From NCBI RefSeq assembly GCF_002954725.1, contig NZ_MSCQ01000001.1:1172993-1236992 (forward strand): a DNA stretch of 64,000 nt, given 5' to 3'. Shown here one piece after another: positions 1 to 8,838 of this stretch. The stretch comes from Photobacterium phosphoreum (GTDB lineage: Bacteria > Pseudomonadota > Gammaproteobacteria > Enterobacterales > Vibrionaceae). Below the pieces are notes generated by a model that worked only from the letters and a program-made list of their open reading frames with translations, ran no database searches and was not told the origin of the DNA. Made by a program: the position numbers and the translations under genes. The first letter of the stretch is position 1. Each line of letters begins with the position of its first letter.

Positions 1-192
1 ACAGTCACAATGAGTAAACTTGATATTCCTTGACCTTGTTCACCTCTTAGGTCACAATCTCACACCAGTTAAATAGTTTAGTTATTTATTTACTAAACCT
101 TATAAACCATGTCCAAGACATTGAATTTAAAGATCCTATAATTATAAAAATAAATTCTTTAGATTTATTAATTTGAGTATCTACTACCAGAT
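1..192. other. Leader region upstream of pncB
   Basis: No gene is visible. The stretch carries a spaced inverted repeat, GTTTAGT at 76-82 and ACTAAAC at 92-98, separated by 9 AT-only bases. This is an operator-like arrangement about 95 bp before the pncB start. No regulator of NAD salvage can be named from the sequence. Confidence 0.4.
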
Positions 193-1392
193 ATGAATAA
201 TAACAGACACAATAATGGGGTTATAGACTCCCTGCTTGATACTGATGCTTATAAACTTCATATGCAACAAGCAGTATTTCATCAATACCCAGGCGTTGAA
301 GCCGTGGCAGAATTTCATTGCCGCAGCGAAGAAGACCTACGTCCTTATGCTGCTGAAATTAAAGCACAAATTGATCACATTGCGACCTTATCTTTCACCT
401 CAGGTGAACTCGATTTTTTATCGACTCTAACTTTTTTCCATGCCGATTACCTTGCGTTTTTAAAAGATTTTAAGCTTAATGCGGATGATGTTGACGTCGA
501 TATCTCAGGTGATCAATTAGCAATCACTATTCGTGGTACATGGCTTGATATCATTTTATGGGAGGTACCATTACTTGCCATTATCTGTGAAGTTCGTTGT
601 AAACATCTTTATCCGCAAGCAACAACAGCGATAGCAATTGAGCAGTTAAAAACAAAAATTGAACGCTTCTATCATGATGCAAAAAATTGTGATTTAAGCC
701 AGTTTTCGTTAGTCGATTTTGGTACTCGTCGCCGTTTTTCAAAAGATGTTCACCACCATGTTGTTGATTACTTAAAAGACAACATGCCTGAATTTAAAGG
801 CACGTCAAACTATTACCTTGCTTATACGCGCGGTTTAACACCTGTTGGTACTCAAGCACATGAATGGTTCCAAGCACATCAACAGCTTTCTGGCGAGTTA
901 GCCGACTCTCAACAACTGGCACTTAATCGCTGGTTGCAAGAGTATCCTCACGATTTAGGTATTGCATTAACAGACTGTATCAATATGGATGCATTCTTGC
1001 GCGACTTCGATCAACGCCTTTCTGAGCGTTTTATTGGCTTACGCCATGATAGTGGTGATCCTATTTCTTGGGGTGAAAAAGCCATTGCGCACTATAAATC
1101 TTTAGGTATTGATCCAAAAACGAAATCTTTAGTATTTTCAGATAGCCTAACACTTGATAAAGCATTGGTGATTTATAAACACTTTAATGATCATATCAAT
1201 GTAAGTTTTGGTATTGGTACACAACTAACCTGTGATTTGCCTGATGTTAAAACACTAAATGTTGTTTTAAAACTCACTGAATGTGAAGGTCGACCTGTTG
1301 CTAAAATTTCAGACGAGCCAGGAAAAAGTATTTGTCGGGATGAAAACTATCTTGATCAACTACGGACTGCTTTTCAACTCGTTAACGAATAG
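193..1392 (+). CDS. pncB: Nicotinate phosphoribosyltransferase
   Basis: PncB joins nicotinate and PRPP, using ATP, to form nicotinate mononucleotide in the cytoplasmic NAD salvage (Preiss-Handler) pathway. The 399-residue length matches the enterobacterial enzyme (about 400). Family signatures are visible: [30 protein letters not shown] (carrying the His that is phosphorylated in this family), GLRHDSGDP in the phosphoribosyl-binding region, and [10 protein letters not shown]. The ATG at 193 directly precedes the family's usual N-terminal [18 protein letters not shown] region. It is a single-gene unit ending in a strong terminator. The identification is firm. Confidence 0.96.
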   Translation: MNNNRHNNGVIDSLLDTDAYKLHMQQAVFHQYPGVEAVAEFHCRSEEDLRPYAAEIKAQIDHIATLSFTSGELDFLSTLTFFHADYLAFLKDFKLNADDVDVDISGDQLAITIRGTWLDIILWEVPLLAIICEVRCKHLYPQATTAIAIEQLKTKIERFYHDAKNCDLSQFSLVDFGTRRRFSKDVHHHVVDYLKDNMPEFKGTSNYYLAYTRGLTPVGTQAHEWFQAHQQLSGELADSQQLALNRWLQEYPHDLGIALTDCINMDAFLRDFDQRLSERFIGLRHDSGDPISWGEKAIAHYKSLGIDPKTKSLVFSDSLTLDKALVIYKHFNDHINVSFGIGTQLTCDLPDVKTLNVVLKLTECEGRPVAKISDEPGKSICRDENYLDQLRTAFQLVNE

Positions 1393-1412
1393 TTCTCAAC
1401 GATATCTATAAA

Positions 1413-1446
1413 CAAAAAAAAGCGAACAGCTGTTGTTCGCTTTTTT
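1413..1446. terminator. Bidirectional Rho-independent terminator after pncB
   Basis: A-run, stem GCGAACA (1422-1428) with TGTTCGC (1434-1440), then a T-run. It works for pncB on plus and, by its 5-prime A-run, could also serve the gene converging from the right on minus. Confidence 0.9.
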
Positions 1447-1508
1447 ACTTCTCTACACCATCATCAACACTGATCATCATATATCGTAGCTATTACTCTC
1501 TGCTGACA

Positions 1509-2174
1509 TTATTCTCTGTTTAATATTGCTTCCATACCAAAATGTTTATTACTCAGCGTTAATGTATTCTGTCCATTCAAAACAAAATGACTGTCATGTT
1601 GACCTTCTTCATATAACAAGACAATTTGATCATCTTCTAAATAATACACACCACGGTGCTCTTTCGTTTTACCCGCTTGGTTAGAGATCTCAGCTGAAAA
1701 TAAAAAGTCCGGACGCAAAGATAATGCAAACTCAGCTATATTATCAGCAACATCTTGTCCTGAAATCGTTTTAGTGCGCCAATTACCTGCTAAATTTTCA
1801 GGGGCCAGTTTAGTAAAATGTGCGCCATCAAGAACAAAACGATTATAGTTGAGTAAGTAGGTATGCATTTGATCATCTTCATTCGAGGAAATAAACGTAA
1901 TATTGGTATCATCAATATCATAATCGCCTGTCCATTGTTCCACTTTGCCATCTGTCCGTAATAACCGCATTGCAAATTGATAATCTGATTTGAACATCAC
2001 ATGCATTGCTCGATATTTTTCCCCTTCACTTTCTATCCCGTCTTGTTGATTACTAAACCAATACCAATTACCTAATAAGAAGGGATAATCAAACTCAGTA
2101 ATATCATCCGCAACAGAGTTAACACTAAATAAGCTTAAGATAAATAACCAAAAAAAATAAAATGTCTTCATCAT
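1509..2174 (-). CDS. Secreted protein of unknown function
   Basis: This 221-residue protein begins with a clear signal peptide: MMKTFYFFWLFILSLFSVNS, then VADD as a likely cleavage region. The rest is beta-rich with two similar halves. Each ends in a stretch of the type NWYWFSNQ or NWRTKT followed by short strand-like segments, reminiscent of a duplicated lipocalin-like or DUF-type beta sheet. I do not recognise a named family. It sits alone between pncB and prc and converges on pncB. A periplasmic location is inferred from the leader only. Confidence 0.75.
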   Translation of the reverse strand: MMKTFYFFWLFILSLFSVNSVADDITEFDYPFLLGNWYWFSNQQDGIESEGEKYRAMHVMFKSDYQFAMRLLRTDGKVEQWTGDYDIDDTNITFISSNEDDQMHTYLLNYNRFVLDGAHFTKLAPENLAGNWRTKTISGQDVADNIAEFALSLRPDFLFSAEISNQAGKTKEHRGVYYLEDDQIVLLYEEGQHDSHFVLNGQNTLTLSNKHFGMEAILNRE

Positions 2175-2341
2175 ATGCAGTTTCCCCTTACTGAACGCTT
2201 TCGCTTTTGTATTCCCTCTCTTAAATTGCAGAGGTCTATACTTAAAACTAGTCGGGAAACCTAATTTTCGATGAAAAATATGCGCTATATCACACTTTGT
2301 AGTTTAATCTATCTCAATAATAAGACACAAAAAACAACCAT

Positions 2342-2370
2342 AAAAAAAAGCGCTCCTAAGAGCGCTTTAA
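2342..2370 (-). terminator. Terminator after prc
   Basis: Read on minus, stem AAAGCGCTC / GAGCGCTTT (2347-2355 with 2360-2368), loop of 4, then a run of T (the plus-strand A-run 2342-2349). It lies about 40 bp past the prc stop. Confidence 0.9.
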
Positions 2371-2411
2371 TAATAGAGACATCAACAAAATAATGTCATT
2401 CCGTATCATAC

Positions 2412-4415
2412 TTACGATTGTTTTTGATTACTAAAATCAGCTGTTATTGCAACGGCTTCATCAAGATAAACATCAGGTGCTTCATAATCTTTTGGTACCG
2501 CATCCAAATCAGCGAACGGTTTTTCACCTAACACTTTTTGGCGTTTATTTAAGCGGGCTAAACGATCAGCATCTTCTTTATCTTGCTCAGCTATGCGTGA
2601 CTTTTTATTCAATGAAATAGTATTGATATCTTTTTCCTTTTTATAGGTAATAATATCTTCATTGATAAAACCAAATTCCATATTATTTTTAATACGGGTT
2701 TGGTGTTCAGCTGTCAGTATCGGTACAAGCGTACTGTAATCATGTAACTTTTTATAACCTGCAGGCTTAATACTATCCCAAGGTAATGCATTATCTTCAA
2801 CACTCTCTCCTGTTTCAGCAGGATCGATCGCTGAAGGGAAAGTGATATCAGGCACAACACCAAGATTTTGAGTACTTCCACCGTTAATACGGTAGAATTT
2901 TTGGATAGTATATTGAACATGACCTAATGGTTTATCAAACAAATCATAGAGATGATTTAATGATCGGTGTTGTTGCACCGTACCTTTACCAAAAGATTGC
3001 TCACCTAAAACAATGGCACGTCCGTAATCTTGCATCGCTGCTGCAAAAATCTCTGAAGCAGATGCGCTATAGCGGTTAACTAATACCGTTAATGGACCAT
3101 CAAAAGAAATTTGATCATCTGAATCACCATTAACTTTAATTCGGCCATAACTGTCTCGCACTTGCACAACCGGTCCACTCGAAATGAATAAACCTGTTAA
3201 TGCAGTTGCTTCAGTTAAAGCACCACCACCATTATTACGTAAGTCGATCACAACACCATCAACATTCTGATCATTTAATTTAACCAGTTCTTTTTTGGTA
3301 TCTTGTGATAAGCCCACATAAAAGCTAGGAATTTCAAGCACACCAATCTTTTTACCATCGACAGTTTTCACTTCCGACTTCGCTGCACGATCTTCAAGAC
3401 GTATCTTGTCGCGTACAATAGTTACGGTGTAACCCTTTGCATTATTGCCTTCAGGTAATATCTCCAGAATAACCTTACTGCCTTTCGGCCCTTTGATTAA
3501 CTGTACGACATCATCAAGACGCCAACCAATAACATCAACAACTTTCTTGCCTTCTTGACCAACGCCAATAATGCGATCACCTGCTGCGATTTTCTTCGAA
3601 CTTGCTGCTGGTCCACCAGCTACTAAAGAACGAATCTTGGTATAATCATCTTCAACCTGTAATACTGCACCAATTCCTTCTAATGATAGATTCATCTCAG
3701 CTTGGAACTGTTCAGCATTGCGTGGCGATAAATAACTTGTATGTGGATCGACCTCACGTGAAAAAGCATTCATGTATAACTGAAATACATCTTCACTGTG
3801 TGTTTGTGTTAGACGCTTAATCGCATTGTTATAGCGTTTAGTTAACGTTTTTTGAATCTCTGGCCATTTTTTACCTGCAAGTTCAAGATTTAACGCATCG
3901 TATTTAACACGCTGTCGCCAAATCTCATTCAATTCAGTGCTGTTTTTCGGCCATTCAAGTTCTGAACGATCAATAACAAAATCATCTTTATCATCGAATT
4001 TTATTTCAGTATCAAGTTGAGCAAGCGCAAATTGATACCGTTCAAAACGACGTTGAAGGACTTTATTAAAAATATCAAACGCAGCAGATGTATTCCCTGA
4101 TTTCAGTTGATCATCTAACTGGTTTTTCCATTTACTAAACTGTTCAACATCTGTTGCGTCAAGAAAGCTTTTATTATAATCAAGCATTTCAATATAACGA
4201 TTGAATACTTGTCCAGAGAACTTATCATCAAGTGAAAAATGCTTATAGTGAGAACGCGTATAACGCGAAGCCACTCTAGTACTCGCGGTTGCATGCTGTT
4301 TTTCAGGAGCAAGATGCGGCACATCACTTAATGAATATTTAGCCTCAGCGGCTTGAACCGAAGCTGCTAGCATCATGCCAGCAGCTATCAGTGAGAAACG
4401 GAATCGACAATTCAT
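2412..4415 (-). CDS. prc: Carboxy-terminal (tail-specific) protease
   Basis: This periplasmic serine protease trims or degrades proteins from hydrophobic C-termini and, in enteric bacteria, processes FtsI and peptidoglycan hydrolases such as MepS. It has 667 residues (E. coli about 680) and a signal peptide MNCRFRFSLIAAGMMLAASV ending near AEA. A PDZ domain lies roughly at residues 230-330. The S41 catalytic region contains the Ser (VNRYSASASE) and Lys (GEQSFGKGT) of the Ser-Lys dyad. It lies 17 bp after proQ on the same strand, the same order as in E. coli, so it is probably co-transcribed. Confidence 0.96.
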   Translation of the reverse strand: MNCRFRFSLIAAGMMLAASVQAAEAKYSLSDVPHLAPEKQHATASTRVASRYTRSHYKHFSLDDKFSGQVFNRYIEMLDYNKSFLDATDVEQFSKWKNQLDDQLKSGNTSAAFDIFNKVLQRRFERYQFALAQLDTEIKFDDKDDFVIDRSELEWPKNSTELNEIWRQRVKYDALNLELAGKKWPEIQKTLTKRYNNAIKRLTQTHSEDVFQLYMNAFSREVDPHTSYLSPRNAEQFQAEMNLSLEGIGAVLQVEDDYTKIRSLVAGGPAASSKKIAAGDRIIGVGQEGKKVVDVIGWRLDDVVQLIKGPKGSKVILEILPEGNNAKGYTVTIVRDKIRLEDRAAKSEVKTVDGKKIGVLEIPSFYVGLSQDTKKELVKLNDQNVDGVVIDLRNNGGGALTEATALTGLFISSGPVVQVRDSYGRIKVNGDSDDQISFDGPLTVLVNRYSASASEIFAAAMQDYGRAIVLGEQSFGKGTVQQHRSLNHLYDLFDKPLGHVQYTIQKFYRINGGSTQNLGVVPDITFPSAIDPAETGESVEDNALPWDSIKPAGYKKLHDYSTLVPILTAEHQTRIKNNMEFGFINEDIITYKKEKDINTISLNKKSRIAEQDKEDADRLARLNKRQKVLGEKPFADLDAVPKDYEAPDVYLDEAVAITADFSNQKQS

Positions 4416-4432
4416 GCGTCGAGCATTCTCCT

Positions 4433-5065
4433 TTATGAACGCAAGTGCTCCGCTTTAACAGCCATTACTAGACCGTTATTCAAACGAACTCGCACATCGT
4501 CCTTGTTAATTTCAACAATAGTCGCAGGCATATTACCTGAGCCCATGTTCACTTGAACATTTTTACCTACGATTACTTCATCAGCATTAAGTACACGTGT
4601 CGTCTCTACAGGCTTCTTTTTAATAGTAGCTGTTTTTGGCTTAGTGTTACTAGATTTAACTGTTTTTGCTCGTGTTTTTTTAGCTTCGCCTTCTTTAGTC
4701 GCTTTAGCAATTGCTTGCTCTTTACGACGAGTGCGTACTTTAGCTTTACTTTCTTCTAAAGCTTTAAGCGCATGATCTACGTGCTCTTGCTCTAGAACAT
4801 CACAATCATTACCATCTAGATCAACACGGTTCACACCCGCTTTAACACCGTGAAGGTAACGCCAAGAAGATGTGTATTGACGTAAAGCTGTACGTAGTTG
4901 AGTCTTGCTTACTTTTGGATCTTCGTTAAGACGCTCTGCAAGGTCTTGGAAGATACCAATTTTAAGTGGCTTCGCTTCACCTTCAACAGTGAAACATTTT
5001 GGGAAACGCTCAGCGATGTATGCAATAACTTCTTTACTGTTCGTTAACTTTTCAGAGTTTTCCAT
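4433..5065 (-). CDS. proQ: RNA chaperone ProQ
   Basis: ProQ is a global RNA-binding protein acting on small RNAs and mRNA 3-prime ends. The N-terminal FinO/ProQ domain begins with [17 protein letters not shown] Lys/Arg/Thr-rich linker follows (about residues 110-155), and a C-terminal Tudor-like domain ends in VKAEHLRS. I chose the ATG at 5065 (MENSEKL, 210 residues) because it aligns with the E. coli start and has AGGAAA 5 bp upstream; an in-frame extension to 5134 is possible but unlike the family. It lies between msrC and prc, as in enteric bacteria. Confidence 0.95.
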   Translation of the reverse strand: MENSEKLTNSKEVIAYIAERFPKCFTVEGEAKPLKIGIFQDLAERLNEDPKVSKTQLRTALRQYTSSWRYLHGVKAGVNRVDLDGNDCDVLEQEHVDHALKALEESKAKVRTRRKEQAIAKATKEGEAKKTRAKTVKSSNTKPKTATIKKKPVETTRVLNADEVIVGKNVQVNMGSGNMPATIVEINKDDVRVRLNNGLVMAVKAEHLRS

Positions 5066-5174
5066 GGAGTTTCCTGACATAAACGAGGATTGCTCGTTAT
5101 TTGTGCTTTGTTCAAAAAGAAATAGTGCTGCCATTATAATTACCTACCGCGGAAAAACCACCGAAAGCATGAAA

Positions 5175-5633
5175 TTAGAGTACTTTTTGTAGTGCTTCTA
5201 CGAAAGAAACTAGACCTCGTTCATCATTTTGGTCAAATCTTGACAAATTTGGACTATCAATATCCAGCACACCAATTAATTTTCCCTTCACTGTAAGCGG
5301 AATAACGATTTCTGAATTGCTAATAGCGTCACAAGCAATATGCCCAGGGAAACTATGCACATCAGCAATACGCTGAACTTTATTTTCAGAAATAGCCGTA
5401 CCGCAAACACCTCGCCCAACAGGAATACGGACACATGCAGGATTACCTTGGAATGGACCCAGAACTAATTGGTCTTGTTTGAGTAAATAAAACCCTACCC
5501 AATTAATTTGTTCTAACTCCATATTTAATAACGCACTAATATTAGATAGATTAGCAATAAGATCTGTCTCACCTTCAATTAACGCTAGTGCCTGTTGAGT
5601 AAGGCGATTATAAAAAGCGGGTGTATTTTCCAT
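5175..5633 (-). CDS. msrC: Free methionine-(R)-sulfoxide reductase (GAF domain)
   Basis: This enzyme reduces free L-methionine-(R)-sulfoxide in the cytoplasm, as YebR/MsrC does. It is a single GAF domain of 152 residues. All three cysteines used by the family are present: C67 (PACVRI), C77 (GVCGT) and C101 (HIACDA). The buried-pocket motif ELEQINWVGFYL is also present. It is divergent from the ABC exporter gene and upstream of proQ, matching the enteric order. Confidence 0.93.
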   Translation of the reverse strand: MENTPAFYNRLTQQALALIEGETDLIANLSNISALLNMELEQINWVGFYLLKQDQLVLGPFQGNPACVRIPVGRGVCGTAISENKVQRIADVHSFPGHIACDAISNSEIVIPLTVKGKLIGVLDIDSPNLSRFDQNDERGLVSFVEALQKVL

Positions 5634-5719
5634 AGATTACTCCGTATATAGCCGTTAGAATAGCAAGAATAACATTGATAATAGGAATTATTCTCACAGT
5701 GAAAGATAAGAACCATCTT

Positions 5720-7552
5720 ATGATTAATTGGTCTTGGTTACTACTACAAGCAAAGTTACATAAACCAAGATTAATTGTTGCGAACATTATTGCGGTTATC
5801 GCAACCTTGATCAGTGTCCCTATTCCACTTTTAATGCCATTAATGGTGGATGAAGTTTTGCTACATAAACCCGGCGAAGGCATTACTTATCTCAATGCCC
5901 TATTACCCTCAGCTTGGCACAATCCAACCGGTTATATTCTACTTGTGCTGGTCTTAGTCGTCTTGATGCGCACATTTAGTCAGGCATTGAATATACTGCA
6001 AAGCCGACAATTCACATTAGTATCAAAAGACATAACCTATAACTTACGCCAACATTTACTCGATAAATTAGGCCGTATCAGTATGCGTCAGTATGAAGAG
6101 CGTGGCAGCGGCGGCATTAGTTCCCACCTTATAACTGATGTCGAGACGATTGATAAATTTGTGGGTGATACATTAAGCCGCTTTATTATTGGGTTCTTAA
6201 CTGTTGTTGGTACAGCGGGCGTTCTGCTCTGGCTTGATTGGAAGCTCGGGCTTTTTATTCTTATCATCAATCCTATTGTTGTCTATGCCTCTAAGCTTAT
6301 GGGCAGCCGCGTTAAGAATTTAAAAAGTAAGGAAAATAAATCTTATGAAGTATTTCAACATCGTTTAATTGAAGTATTAGATGGCCTCTATCAATTACGG
6401 GCTTCTAACCGTGAACGTGATTTTTTAGATCAACTAAAAGGTAATGCCAGTGATATTCGCCATAGTGCGGATAAATATGCATGGCAATCAGAAGCCGCTG
6501 GGCGTGTTTCCTTTCTATTATTCTTAATTGGTTTTGAAATATTTCGTGCGGCAGCAATGCTAATGGTGCTATTTAGTAATTTAACCATTGGTGAAATGTT
6601 AGCTGTCTTTAGTTATCTATGGTTTATGTTAGGCCCAATTCAAGAATTATTAGGTATTCAGTTTGCTTGGTATGGTGCATCGGCAGCAATGCAACGCCTT
6701 AACAGTTTATTAGATCTTGAAGAAGAAACGCGTCCACCAGCAACGGTTTATCCTTTTAATGACGATGAAACTATCGCGATTAAAATTCGTGACTTACATT
6801 TTTCTTATGATAACGATAAAGAAGTACTCTGTGGCTTAAACCTTGATATTCCTGCAGGTAAACGCGTGGCACTCGTTGGCGCTTCTGGTGGAGGTAAATC
6901 AACCTTAATTCAATTGCTATTAGGTATTTATCAAAAAAGTAGCGGTGATATTTTAATAAACGATCACCCTATTGAAGCCGTTAGCTATGAAGCACTACGT
7001 GAAAAAATGGCGGTGGTATTACAGCAACCAGTATTATTTAATGAAACGTTACGTCATAACTTAACCCTTGGCGCCTCATTCAGTGATGAGGAATTATGGC
7101 AAGCATTAGATATTGCACAACTTGCTGATGTAACAGAACGCCTGACTCACGGTTTAGACACTGAAATTGGCCGTCAAGGTATTCGCTTATCCGGTGGGCA
7201 ACGGCAGCGATTAGCCATTGCGCGTATGGTTCTGACAAATCCCGAGTTTGTTATTTTAGACGAAGCAACGTCAGCATTAGACACATCAACAGAAGCGGCC
7301 CTACACACAGCCCTTAATGTATTTTTGAAAAACAAAACCACCTTAATTGTTGCTCATCGATTATCTGCTGTAAAACAAGCTGACATTATCTATGTACTTG
7401 AAGATGGTTTAGTTAGCCAATCAGGTACGCATGTAGAGTTGGTCAATACACAAGGGCTTTATCAAACCCTTTATGGTTCAATTCAATCAGCAGAAACAGC
7501 GACTAATGGACGTGATCATCACGAAGCAGTAGCCAGCGTCAACACAAAATAA
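5720..7552 (+). CDS. ABC-type exporter, fused permease and ATPase
   Basis: This half-transporter has about 610 residues, with an N-terminal six-helix ABC transmembrane domain (first helix in the IVANIIAVIATLISVPIPLL stretch) and a C-terminal nucleotide-binding domain. Walker A is GASGGGKST, the signature is LSGGQRQR, Walker B is FVILDEATSALD and the switch His lies in IVAHRLSAV. It resembles the MsbA/LmrA class; the substrate cannot be told. The start is uncertain: ATG 5720 is used, while GTG 5699 in the same frame has a better AGGAA upstream. It is divergent from msrC and followed by a hairpin and letA. Confidence 0.9.
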   Translation: MINWSWLLLQAKLHKPRLIVANIIAVIATLISVPIPLLMPLMVDEVLLHKPGEGITYLNALLPSAWHNPTGYILLVLVLVVLMRTFSQALNILQSRQFTLVSKDITYNLRQHLLDKLGRISMRQYEERGSGGISSHLITDVETIDKFVGDTLSRFIIGFLTVVGTAGVLLWLDWKLGLFILIINPIVVYASKLMGSRVKNLKSKENKSYEVFQHRLIEVLDGLYQLRASNRERDFLDQLKGNASDIRHSADKYAWQSEAAGRVSFLLFLIGFEIFRAAAMLMVLFSNLTIGEMLAVFSYLWFMLGPIQELLGIQFAWYGASAAMQRLNSLLDLEEETRPPATVYPFNDDETIAIKIRDLHFSYDNDKEVLCGLNLDIPAGKRVALVGASGGGKSTLIQLLLGIYQKSSGDILINDHPIEAVSYEALREKMAVVLQQPVLFNETLRHNLTLGASFSDEELWQALDIAQLADVTERLTHGLDTEIGRQGIRLSGGQRQRLAIARMVLTNPEFVILDEATSALDTSTEAALHTALNVFLKNKTTLIVAHRLSAVKQADIIYVLEDGLVSQSGTHVELVNTQGLYQTLYGSIQSAETATNGRDHHEAVASVNTK

Positions 7553-7574
7553 TATAGTGTGCATTAATCGGCGT

Positions 7575-7605
7575 TCATTGAGTTGTTAATAACTCAATGA
7601 GCGCT
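7575..7605 (+). terminator. Hairpin between the ABC exporter gene and letA
   Basis: A ten-pair stem, TCATTGAGTT (7575-7584) with AACTCAATGA (7591-7600), and a 6-base loop, followed by GCGCTTTT. The T-tract is short, so it may be a weak or partial terminator allowing some read-through into letA. Confidence 0.55.
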
Positions 7606-7641
7606 TTTGTATACATTAATTATCAAAGGAAGAAACGCACC

Positions 7642-8838
7642 ATGTCGAAGGCTCGACGCTGCCCAGGCTGCGATTTACTTGTGTTGCCAGAAACAGCAAC
7701 GCAAGGACACAGTGCCTATTGCCCACGTTGTCATACTCGACTCTATCGCGGCGGTATTGCGCGCTTTAATGCAGAATTAGCGATTGCGGTTGCCTGTCTT
7801 ATTCTTTATATCCCCACGATCAGTTTGCCGTTAGTTACCATTCGTTTAATAGGTCAAATGATCCCAGCAACATTAACCTCAGGAACCGTTGCGCTTGCTC
7901 CAACATTTCCTGCCGTTGCTATATTAATTCTTTTTTGTAGTGCAATAGCGCCATTATTACTGATCAGTGCCGTATTAGGCGCACAGTTCTCATTACGTTT
8001 TCGGCAATTACGATTATTTAAACTATCACTGTGGATCCTCTCGCATTTAAAGCAATGGACAATGCTAGAAGTCTTTTTAGTCAGCTTAGCTATTTCATGT
8101 TTTAAAGTACAAGAAGTCGCAGATATCTATGTCGGCCTTGGTTTATATTGTTTGATCAGTATGCAGATATTACTGTCGGTATTATTAACTAAAGTCAGTG
8201 TTCGTCGTTATTGGGATGCGTGGCAACCAGAAGATGAACATATTAGTGATAAGCTTGATACGATCTGTCATTCCTGCCACTTAACTCAGGAAGCACTTCC
8301 ATATTGCCGCCGTTGTGGCAGTCGATTACATCATCGGATCCCAAAGTCACTCCAAAAAACATGGGCATACCTTATCACCGCCAGTATTTTTATCTTGCCG
8401 GCAAACCTTTACCCTATTTCTATTTTTATGAATAACGGTAAGCGTATTGAAGATACTATCTTCTCAGGTGTGGCTGGCTTAGTAAAAACAGGAATGATCA
8501 GTATTGCCGTCATTATCTTTGTGGCCAGTATTGTTGTTCCCGTCGCTAAAATCATTGGGTTAGCATATATATTATTATGCATTCAATTTAAGCAACGTAG
8601 CCAACGCCTACAACGCATGCGTATTTTTCGCATCGTGCATTGGATTGGAAAATGGTCAGTCATGGATCTTTTTGTCATCGCGATCATGGTCGCTTTAATC
8701 GATCGTGGACAACTTCTCGATTTTACACCTGGGCCTGGTGCCATTGCTTTTGGTGTAGTCGTTATCTTAACAATGTTAGCAGCAGAGAGCTTAGATTCTC
8801 GTCTAATCTGGGACAAATATGAACAACGAACCAAATAA
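7642..8838 (+). CDS. letA: LetA/PqiA-family inner-membrane protein (YebS)
   Basis: This is the inner-membrane partner of the LetB MCE tunnel in lipid transport between the inner and outer membranes. Two PqiA-type domains are visible, each preceded by a CxxC zinc finger: CPGC/CPRC near the N-terminus and CHSC/CRRC near residue 210. Each domain has about four hydrophobic helices. I chose ATG 7642 (MSKARRCPGC) because AAAGGAAG lies just upstream; the reading frame extends further to 7597. The coding end overlaps letB by 20 bp, showing translational coupling. The order letA-letB-rsmF is as in E. coli. Confidence 0.94.
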   Translation: MSKARRCPGCDLLVLPETATQGHSAYCPRCHTRLYRGGIARFNAELAIAVACLILYIPTISLPLVTIRLIGQMIPATLTSGTVALAPTFPAVAILILFCSAIAPLLLISAVLGAQFSLRFRQLRLFKLSLWILSHLKQWTMLEVFLVSLAISCFKVQEVADIYVGLGLYCLISMQILLSVLLTKVSVRRYWDAWQPEDEHISDKLDTICHSCHLTQEALPYCRRCGSRLHHRIPKSLQKTWAYLITASIFILPANLYPISIFMNNGKRIEDTIFSGVAGLVKTGMISIAVIIFVASIVVPVAKIIGLAYILLCIQFKQRSQRLQRMRIFRIVHWIGKWSVMDLFVIAIMVALIDRGQLLDFTPGPGAIAFGVVVILTMLAAESLDSRLIWDKYEQRTK

